From Vicugna pacos (Eukaryota > Chordata > Mammalia > Artiodactyla > Camelidae): a DNA stretch of 64,000 nucleotides. Location of the stretch: NCBI RefSeq assembly GCF_048564905.1, contig NC_132991.1:58473501-58537500 (forward strand), written 5' to 3'. The notes under the pieces were generated by a model. It did not search any database and was not told the DNA's origin. It worked only from the letters and a program-made list of their open reading frames with translations. Shown piece by piece: positions 38,621-48,700 of this stretch (positions are counted from its first letter, which is position 1; each line of letters opens with the position of its first letter). The position numbers and the translations under genes were made by a program.

Positions 38621-39194
38621 CTGAAATATGTGTATGTTATTCAGATATGATTGTTAAACAGTGGTGTTCTGATGAGATGATAGAATGGTCAGAAATTAAA
38701 ATTGAGTTTTCTCTTTGTGGAGAGATTTGGGCTTCCAGGAAAAGTCTTAAGAGATTTTTGTCCCCCTAATTGACCTATTTCAGTTTATTCAATATTTCTC
38801 TAGTAGATATGAAAATGCCATAAAAGATAAAGAGACTGTTTCTATCTGACATTGTAATACAATCTTATATAAACATGCAGATATTCATTTGCCTGAGATG
38901 GTAAGGAATGTAACTTCTTTCAACCTGTTCTGCTCAAATGTGACTTGAAATAGGTTGTAACAAAATAAGGCTTATGAGAAGTTATTTCAGTGTTAGTTGA
39001 TCATTAAAAATTTGACTGTTAAAGTGAGTAGCTTCTAGTGGGAAAGGTTGTCACACCAAATTAAACATATTGACCACATAAATGGGGAAGAGAACCCTAG
39101 CCCACTTTTACTGTTTAACCAGAAAACAAAAGACAAAGGAATAGTTTGGGTTGGCATTTGCTTAGATTATCAAGGTCTCTTTGTCTGGAGAGAT

Positions 39195-39560
39195 TTTATA
39201 GGCTGAACAATAATCCCTCTAAATTTGAATGTTGAAGCCCTAACCCTCAGTACCTTATAATGGGATGGTTTGTGGACGTAGGGCCTTTAATTTAATTAAG
39301 GTTAAGTGAGGCCATATGTGTGGGCCCTAATCCAGTCCGACTGGTGTGTTTATAAAGAGGGAGAGACACTCAGGCCTGCTCGTCCTCAGAGGAAAGGCCA
39401 TCTGCAAACCAAAGGGAGAGGCTTCAGGAGAAACCAAACCTGCCTACGTCTCGATCTTGGACTTCCAGTCTCCAGAACTGTGAGAAAATAAAGTCCTGTT
39501 GTTTAAGGCACCCGGTCTGTGGTATTTAGTTATGGCAGCCCTAGTAAACAGAGACAAGAG
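39195..39560 (+). mobile_element. MaLR (MLT1/MST-type) solo LTR fossil
   Basis: Plus-strand MaLR LTR ('aattt gaatgttgaagcc' start, 'ctccagaactgtgagaaa' near the end). No internal region. In INPP1 intron 1. Old and degraded. Confidence 0.75.
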
Positions 39561-39939
39561 GAATGAGATGTTTGGCAGGAGCTAACCCCTCCTCCACCTC
39601 CATGCCAAGACAGCCAGTGAAGACAGATATCAGAACACGGATGAGCTTTCACTACCCAGCAAAGCTGGTTTACACTGAGACGGAGGATCAGCTAGGGAAA
39701 AGGTTTTCCTGAGAGTAGAAGGGAAGAAGGGAAGTGAGTGTCAAATAAACAGTGATATATTTTTTTAAATAGTCAGACTGCTAACAGCTAACAAGTAGAT
39801 GTGTGTGTTGCTCTCCTTTTTGCTGTATAATGGACCTTATGATAATAATACACTGGTGATTATTTATCCAGTAACTAGTCATTTCTTCCCTTAGTTAACA
39901 GCTAAAAATTGGCAAAAGGATTTTATTGGCTAGGGCACT

Positions 39940-40182
39940 GGCTAATGGCATGGGTTTCTGTCGCTTTGTCTGTGCTTGAATCCTGTCCCAGCACTTAGCC
40001 GTGTGACTTGGGGCAAATCACGTGACCTCCTGTGCCTCCATTTCTTTACCAGTAAAATAGAAATAATAGTACTTTCTTCATAGGGTTGTGTGAGAATCAA
40101 ATGAGGTAATACGTGTGAAGTGCTTAGAAGGATACCTGCCGTGTAGTAATCACCTAATAAATGTTAGCTATTATTATTTTAA
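39940..40182 (+). mobile_element. MIR SINE relic
   Basis: Nearly full-length plus-strand MIR ('gtgtgacttggggcaaatc', 'cacctaataaatgttagct'). Confidence 0.85.
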
Positions 40183-40334
40183 CTTGGGCCTTTCCTTGCA
40201 CATGGATATTGTAGTACGTACATGGTTCCACCAAGATATCTGCCACCAGGTGCCAGCCCCCCTGAAATTACCAGCATAGTATTAAGAATAAACAGCCCGG
40301 AAGAAAGCAGCCATTAAATCTCAGTGTTTAGCAT

Positions 40335-40490
40335 CATCTAGGAGGCTAACAAAAATACATATTCCTGGGCCCTGTCCCCAGAGATTCTGATTCCCTAAGT
40401 TGGGATGGAGCCCAGGAATCTGCCTTTTTAATAGGCACCTTAGGTAATTCTAACACGGGGGTGGGGTGGTGGTTCTCAGAACACCCATTA
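40335..40490 (+). mobile_element. MER5A (hAT-Charlie)
   Basis: Plus-strand MER5A ('agagattctgattccctaag', 'ggtggttctcagaaca'). Confidence 0.75.
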
Positions 40491-41574
40491 AATACTAATA
40501 CAAAAGAATTTCTTCAATATTCAAGGCTGTTAAATTATGATAAATGTCATAACTTACTAATCATGGGTCTATAATAATTTTCATTGAAAATATTTGAAAT
40601 GTTTAAAGCTAACATAGGTCAATAATGAGTATATAGACTTGCTTTAAAAAATCATCTGAATAATAATTTCCACGAGGGTTAATGCAAGCTATTAATAAAC
40701 TTGAAGAAAAAATTCTGTGTTGGATGTAGCCCTCAGTTTCCTCATAGGCAGTTTGTCTCAGGGTGAGTCACTTAAGGTGAGAACAAATTGTCCAGGACTC
40801 CCCTGAGTGTTGTGGCCTGGCTGAGCGAATGAGCTGAGGACAGATGGAGAGAGAGATACAGAAGAAGCTTACAGAGAAATCCAGAGAATGGTGGCTTGAT
40901 TTATTTGGAAGAAATGGTGCATTCAGCCAGAAAGCAGCAGGCTAGCCATGCAAATTAATTAGAAGGTCTTGCATGAAGATGATGATAGCTGATGACAACT
41001 TTTTGCTGCTGCAAATACTACTAGTCCTTCTTGTGCCGAAGGATTTTAACAACTCTGACTTTCTTAACACAAAATAAGGCCACACTGGAGTTACTGGCGA
41101 AGAGGTAGTGACATCTCTAGGGATCAGGATACACGTTTCTCAAGTCGCCCACTGAAAACCCACTTGTTTGTGTGCCCATTAGCAGAGTAACAGCACCTGC
41201 TTCTCACCTGCAAGAATGAAAGTTAACTTTAAAAAGTTTTGCCTGTCTAATAGTGAAGTAGGGTGTCTCATTGTTTTTACTCACTTTCCTTTTATTACCA
41301 TTTAGTTTGGACATATCGTCTCATGGCGGTTGACCCTTAATCTTAAGAAAATAACCTAGTTTTTGTGTGTGTGTGTTTTATTTTGGTTTTTTTTTTTAAG
41401 CAAAACTGTTTAAGACAAAGCAGCTGTAACAGTTAACAATTAATTCCATTGCATTGACATCTTCGTTGTTGTACTAATTCTCGGCCTCCTAGAGTCCATT
41501 AAGGGAACTTTTTTTAAGAAGTAAAGTATTTGTTATGAGAATAATGAACAGGAGCTTGTGTGTAAGACTGACTG

Positions 41575-41700
41575 AGCCCTGCCGGTTAGTCTTGTGTAAC
41601 CCTGAACAGGTTGCTTAACCTCTCAAAGCTGCAGTTTCCTTGACTATAAAGCAGGGCTGATAATTCTCACAATAATTCTCACAATCGTGAGATAGAAATT
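41575..41700 (+). mobile_element. MIR SINE fragment
   Basis: Plus-strand MIR core ('ggttgcttaacctctcaaag', 'cagtttccttgactataaag'). Confidence 0.7.
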
Positions 41701-42463
41701 ATTAAAGTTTTCAATAAAATGCAGCTAGTGTTGAAACTGAGAAATGTTTTTCTCTCCTAATTACCTGATAGGTATGTCAAGGTGTGGTAGCATGCCTCTT
41801 AGAAGCCAGAACTTTTCAAGTCCCAATAAGTTGTGTATTTTACTTCATTTTATTATTTAAATTGCCAGAAGAGCAGCACAGGTAGTGGGACTTTTTCAAT
41901 AGGGGGAAAAAAAAAGGTGGTTAGTCTTGCGAGACGGCCTGGGCTGCTAGCCCAAGAGTGACCTCAGAGTCTTGCTGGACCCAACAGTGCTTGCTGGTGT
42001 GGTGCTTAGTGCTTTAGAAAGCTGCCCCCAGACTGATAGGGTAAATCCACTTTCACTGTTTCCTTCTCCAAAAGGGTGAAAGAAAGAGTTCTACTTTCCT
42101 AATACTGTCGCTAAGCTTGCGTGCCCATTTGAAGGTCATTACAGGAACTTGGTTTTTCCTTTTAATGTTGTACCGGTGTATCCAGCTGTCTATCTGTCTA
42201 AGGTTTTGTAAACAGTATGTGGATTCTCATTCAGAGACTAGTGGATTTGAGTCTATACATTTATTTTGATTTTCAAAAATAAGTTTCAAATTTTAGATGC
42301 TATCCAGTCTTCCACACCGAGGATGTGACTGTGATATATACTAGCTGTTCAGCCATGCTGACAGGTTAGCTGCCAGGTGGGTGGTTGGGTTGTTAGCGGT
42401 GCTGAGGCACCCTGACATCACTCTCTGAGCTGCTTTCTCTTTCACATTCTTGCTCTTTTTCAG

Positions 42464-42731
42464 CTGACGGCCCAGAGGGTGGGTGCCTATTCCACCAGCA
42501 ACTGCAACCAAAAAGCCAGGTTTAGAAATGTCAGAAATCCTCCGGGAGCTGCTCCGTGTCTCTGAGAAAGCTGCCGACATTGCCCGAGCGTGCAGGCAGC
42601 AGGAAGCCCTCTTCCAGCTACTGATAGAAGAAAAGAAAGAGGGAGAAAAGAACAAGAAGTTTGCAGTTGATTTCAAGACCCTGGCTGATGTACTGGTGCA
42701 GGAAGTTATAAAACAGAATATGGAGAACAAG
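42464..42731 (+). CDS. INPP1: INPP1 exon 2: 5'UTR end and coding residues 1-68
   Basis: Acceptor TCTTTTTCAG|CTGACG at 42461-42463, then 64 nt of 5'UTR and ATG at 42528 (G at -3, T at +4, moderate context). Codes MSEILRELLRVSEKAADI and on to QNMENK, including metal ligand D54 in TLADVL. Donor AAG|GTAAGA. CDS part is 204 nt, phase 0. Residues 31-43 form a strongly charged helix (EEKKEGEKNKK). Confidence 0.97.
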
Positions 42732-45700
42732 GTAAGAAAGGTCATAGCCAAGGTAATTGCAAAATATTTGCCCCTGTGGTTTTCTCCCCTTGATAGAGCA
42801 GCATGCCTTTTCCTCCCCCACACCCCCTCAAAATACTAGCACCTTGGATTCTAATAAACAACTTGGGTTTTCCCCCTCGTTTTGACTTCAATATTATGTG
42901 TGTTGCAGAAAGTGTGTGTTGCAGAAAAGAATTTTAAATACAGAAAAATAAGAATCCTCTTAATCCTACCACTAGAGAAAACCACAGCTGTGTTTTGCTG
43001 AATATTGTTAGAATGTTTCCCTTCTGTGTGTGTCTGTGCATGGCACGTCTAACTTACTTTGCAAGAAATGGGAACATGTTGTTTTATAACCTGGTTTTTT
43101 TTAACTTGATTTATTTAAGTCTCACCTTTTGACATAATCGTTTATCTAATGATTGCCTTAGTAATGAATTCAGAGAGTCCTGGAGACATAAAGTTTCCCT
43201 TTATTCTAGTAGAAAAACATTGTTTATAACTAATAATGATTGTAATTCTAGGTCTTTTAAGTTGACTAGGGTAAAGAAACTGTAATCTTAAGTAGTCATA
43301 ACAAACAATAACATTAGCGGACACTTATAAATGCTTACTATGTGCCAGGTACTATTCTAAGGGCTTTAAGTATATTAACTTCACATTTAACAATTTTATG
43401 GGGTAAGAAATATTATTTCAATGTAATGAATAAGCAAAGGGAGGCACAGAGAGGTTAAGTAACTTGCCCAGGGTTACACAGCAAAGTGAATGGCAGGGTC
43501 TGTTTTCGAACACAGGCCAACTGGCTTCAGAGTTTGGACTCTTTGTGATACTGTATTGCCTTTTATGTGATAATGAATACTTTTCTTTTAGATTTGGGAG
43601 GATAGAATTTCATATCAGAATCTAGTGTTATCATCTGATCCCTTCTATCCGGTCTCAAGTAATTTTAGGTACTTGGTCAGTAACATCAACTTGTATAAGC
43701 TACTAGGGTGCTGTTTAAGAGCAATAGTTAAAATACCTCCTTTGTAAACATTCTAGTTCTATGGCCCTTAACTGGAAGGATGAAGTTTTTAGAAGTATTT
43801 CTGCAGACTCAGCAGAACATAAGGAAACCAGCCTTCTACCATGATTTGGACTTTCTAGAGGGGCAAAGGAGCAGGAAAATATTAAAAAACTAAGTCCTGA
43901 ACCAAGCTGGCTTCACTTTTTATCCTTGGGTTGATTTCTGGAATTGTAAATTTCTAAATTTCAGATCTAATTGTGCTATTCAATTTGAAATTAAAATGGA
44001 AATCTGTTCAGAACTGAACATGAATGTGGGTTCTTTTTTTTTTTATTGTTTTGTATTTTTGTCATACTCTGAATTATTCAGTTTCCAGGCTTGGGAAAAA
44101 AAATTTTTGGAGAAGAATCCAATGAGTTTACTAATGATTTGGGTAAGTATAAGAATCTTAATGTATTTTTATAACTTAATTATCATATGGTATTCTGATT
44201 TTCAACCTACATCATGAAATAAGTGGATGTTTGGAGGCCTTTCATGTAAATAACATATTTTAATGTTAAGCTTCATTCAGTACCTCGGAATATCATGACA
44301 TTTAAGTTAGGGAGACGTGACGTCTTAGAATTACTTAGCAAGTCCACATTTATTGTTCTAACTAGAATCTAAACTAAATCTGTAGCATTTGAGTAATGTA
44401 TGATTTAACCTTTGGGAAAGTTACATGGCCCTTTGGGAATCTAATGGAGTCCTAGATGCCCCCAGAAAGATGCACATCTGTATAATTGTGCAGACAGTTT
44501 CAGGTCCATGTAAACCCGTTTGTGGAGGTCCTGAGGAGTCCATAGACCTTGGCTGAGAATGTCAAGGAGGCCCTGTCCCTGAGCAAATCGCCTCATCACT
44601 TCTCTGGTTTCAGAAACTCTGGAAAGGGAGTTGGACTACCTAAAAGGTTCCTATTAGTACAGTTTTAAATATTATTTAACTACTTTCCTGTAGGCCAAAT
44701 TCTTCTTTGGATGGACCACCATGTTGCCTTGTGGTAGAAAGAAAAATACCAAAATCGCTGATCTTCTTCGAGAAACAAACTGTTTTTAGTTTGTCTGGGG
44801 TTTTGTTTGTTTAATGGTAGAAGATTAAAACAGTGAACTTTAAACATTGTTCTTGTGACAAATAGTTAAACATCTAGAAGCATATTTACACAGAAAAGTA
44901 ATTTCTGGATTAACTCTGGGAAAATGTTTCCTTCATGGGCTGTGTATTAAGATGCAATTAGTTCTACAACATTCAGTATGAAGGAAGAGAAATCTCATTT
45001 AAAGTTAAGGTTAAAAAAAACCTGTGACTAACTCATAAGAAATCCTACACTTAAAACCCTATGTTTGACTATTTCATGAACAGCTATCTAAATATTTCAT
45101 TTACCTAGAATTATAGAGGCAAAAGGGCATTCTACATACATATGCCTGACAACTGTAGGAGAGAATGCATTTAACATGTTGGAGGGGGAGAGAACCGTGA
45201 AGGAGAAGGGCTGGTGGATCAGGTGAGATGGAACCGTAGAAGTTCAAAGGAAGGAGTATGGGTTTTTCTCTAAGTGTGTTGGGAATTCAGTGGAGAATTT
45301 TAAGCAAAGTGGTAATGTGACAGGATATGCTGCTTTGAATGATCCCATGACTAAGCCTAGTGTAGGTGCTTACCAAGTGGCAGTGATTAGCCAAATTATT
45401 ATTATTTGTTTATTATAAATTATTATTATTTATTATTATAAATTATTATTTCCCAACTTTAATAGTCTGATTTAATTTGAATTAAACTAAATTTAGTGGA
45501 ATGTTTCTTGCTGTTTCAGACTCATTGTTGTAATAGATTTGCACTGTGCTTCCCAAACTTTAACGATCAATGAGTCACCTGGGGAGCTTGTTAGAACTCA
45601 GTGGGTCTGGGATGGGGCTTGAAGTTCTGCCTTTAACAAGCTCTCAGGTGACTCATTGATGATGCAGGTGCTACCAGTCCTTGGAATGGCTAGATCAGCT

Positions 45701-48700
45701 AGGAGTATTTGTCCACATACCTTAAAAAGCCCCAAAGTGCCATGTTTTCATAAGTTTTAAAAGCTTATATTCTGCTTTGCTGTCACTTTTTGTGACATAT
45801 TAATTTGCCTGTTTTTTCCAGCTTCTTTCCTCACATTCTGGGGGAGCTGGAAACCAGATTAAACAAGGGTCTAAGAAGCATGTTTAAAGTGACGGTAAAG
45901 CACCTACACTTGGTCACTTGGGGCTTCAGTTGCAGAAGCGGCTTTGCTTACATCCTGATTCCCGGTGGATTCACAGAGGAGAGCTACTCTATGGATGTCA
46001 TTTAGAGTCCTACGGTTTTAGCACATACTTCCGGGGAGGGTATAGCTTAGGGACAGAGTGCATGCTTAGCATGCACGAGGTCCTGGGTTCAGTCCCTAGT
46101 TCCTCCATTAACTACCTTCCCCCGCCAAAAAAAAAAAAGGGGGGGAAAAAGATTAGTATATTTACATTACTTTACTGAGCATGAACAATTTTTAGTTAAA
46201 AGCATTCTAGAGGAAGGTAGAAGCACTTCTGTGTACTGATAAACACTTCATTCTTTTCAATAACGTATTCTAACATGAATAGGGTGACCTACATATATTA
46301 AAAGTAAAAAGGCAAAAAATATGAGATTAATTATCAAGGACTTAAGGTTCAGGAGTTTCTTAACTGGTACCTGAGCTCCTTTAAACTGGATACAAAACTG
46401 TATGCATGTGCCCATGTGGACATTTTTCTGGGGAGAGGTTCCTCTGATGCCTGGAATCCATGCCTCACTGTTCACATTAGGTGCATGAGTGACCACTGGG
46501 CATCTGTGACTTTGTGAAGCCCACTGGGTGATTCTGGCAGTGAATGGGTTGGGAACCACTGGTATGGGTATGTTGCCCTCACCTGACCTGAGTGCACGGC
46601 TTTTACCCCTTCCCATCCTTCTGTTGTTCTTTCTCCCCCGAAACTTGAAATGTAATGGGTTTTATTCTGTCTTTACTCTAGGGGAAAAGATTATCATGAG
46701 ACTGTGTCCAACAGAGGAAGAAACAGTAGATCTTCTCAACAAAGTCCTTAGTGGTAACAAGCTGGCATCTGAAGCGTTAGCCAAGGTTGTACATCAGGAC
46801 GTCATCTTTACTGACCCAGCTCTGGATTCAATAGAAATCAGCATTCCACAGGACATTTTGGGAATTTGGGTGGATCCCATAGGTAAGTAGAGGAGAGTGT
46901 TTGCTTTTGTTCATTTGCTTTTATTAGTAACCCTTTTTTTCCTCTGCAGGGCAGGGGGTTGGAAAAATAAACCATACTTTCAATTTTTATCTCTCCTAGA
47001 AATTTTTAAATTTTTAAAGCTTTAAAATGATAAATGAAAAGTTGAAATGTGTGTTAGAGACACACATCTATAATACTTATATCTATATCTGTAACATATA
47101 TATCTGTATATCTATAATGCATGCATCTGTAACTCGTATACCTATAACATATGTGTGTGTGTACACACACACACATATAACAAAGCTGATGAACTCATCT
47201 TTGAAAGACTTCAGGGGCCAGACTGCTAAATACGAGAGAAGAGCGAAGTGATAGCAGCTATGACTGAGCACGAAGAGCATCAGGCCCCAGCAGATTGTTG
47301 CCATATGGGAGTACAGTCCAGAGCTTCAGATTTTTTAAAAACGATCAAAATCTAGATTTTTAAATGAGATCTCAGTTTAACCACTGGCTACTAATTCAGT
47401 TAAATAAGCAAACAATCAAAACCACTGTACCTGTCAAGCAACACATGGCTGAATGTGTCTTTAGCAGTCAACTTGTGAATCCTATGTAAACCTCTCCCGG
47501 TGTTTTTTTTTTGTCATGATTATGGCAGAACTCTAATCTATAGCTCATTATTTTAAAATTATAGGCCTATCTCAGTGATGCTATTAATATAATGCCCTAG
47601 GTATGGATTTTGAGAAATCCCTGCCTGGCATTTCTACCCAAAACAACTGGGGCCAATCATTATGCTGAGCAGGCAAACTCCCCCCACCCTCCCCTTCCTA
47701 TCATCACATTAATACGACATTATAGAAATGCCTGTAAGCATCAAAACTAGAGAACGTTCGTCCAATGGATTATATATAGAAACTAAGAATCTTTTCCAGA
47801 CTCTTATACCACTTGAAGGTAAGTCAGACTCAGTTAAGGGACAGAAACCTTGTTTTTTGGTCCCGTCCTGAATTGATTCAGGATGTGATGGTACATCCTT
47901 AATTGGGCATTAACTCACTGGATGTTAGCAGTCAGCTGCTGCAGGTTTATCTTTTAAGAAGAAACCTGGCTCCTTGGCTTCTTTTTCCTAGGAGCACCAT
48001 CAACTTCTTCCTTTTGTGCAACCATCATTATCTCTTTCCTCTTAATTTGAGGGACAAACAAAAGAACAAAAAGGTAATTCCACCCCTGATGGATTCCTGG
48101 AAGGAGGTTTTCCGTCCCCCTTGGACTAGTCCTCTGATTAGTAAGAACTCTAAGAAATCCCACCAGTTCTCCTGAGCCATTAGCTTTTCAATGATTCTGA
48201 CATGTGATGGGTATTTGAGTGCTTGTTATCTGCAAGGTGTTGTGCTAGCTACCATAGGAGCTATGGACGTGTCCTCTCTCTCCAAGAGTTTCCATACAGT
48301 TGGGCAAATGAAACATAAGCAGCTTAAAAGTGAAGTGCAAGAGATCATGTAACTATTCAGTGTAAGTGGCATTCAAAGGCAAGACTTGATCGCTCCTATC
48401 TTAGACCACTTTGGCTACTATAAGAAAATACCATGATCAGGTAGCTTATAAACAACAGAAATTTATTTCTCACAGTTCCAGAGGCTGGGAAGTCCACGAT
48501 CAGGGTGCCAGCATGGCTAGGTGAGGGCCCTCTTCCTGGTTCTAGCTGGTTCCTTCTCACCATGTCCTCACCTTGTGGAAGGGACTCAGGATCCCTCTGG
48601 ACCCTCTTTTTTTAAGGTACTAATTCCATGCATGAGGGTTCCACCCTCAGGACGTAAGTACCTCCTAAAGGCCCACTTACTAATGTCATCAGCTTTTGGG

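Larger units (their letters stand above)
29212..42463 (+). other. INPP1 intron 1
   Basis: About 13 kb. Holds minus-strand L1 relics (about 33100-33490 and 35660-36447), a younger L1 tail (36464-36911), a SINE (34483-34604), a MER5A fragment (about 34720-34830), MIRs (about 38370-38620, 39940-40182, 41575-41700), a MaLR LTR fossil (about 39195-39560) and MER5A (about 40335-40490). Stretch 29350-33000 shows no repeat I can name. No further exon recognised, though unannotated 5'UTR exons cannot be excluded. Confidence 0.65.
42732..44081 (+). other. INPP1 intron 2
   Basis: About 1.35 kb with a minus-strand MIR (about 43308-43562) and an unnamed old LINE-like piece (about 42930-43135) resembling the one at about 25710-26060. 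Confidence 0.7.
44143..46681 (+). other. INPP1 intron 3
   Basis: About 2.5 kb. Contains (TTA)n microsatellite (about 45396-45452), a MER5-type element (about 45548-45690) and a SINE (about 46032-46150). Remaining sequence unremarkable. Confidence 0.75.

Noticed and set aside
42483-42527. An upstream start for INPP1 in the open frame before the ATG.
   Set aside because: That stretch begins with GTG, not ATG, and an in-frame TGA is at 42465-42467. The ATG at 42528 matches the family's N-terminus.
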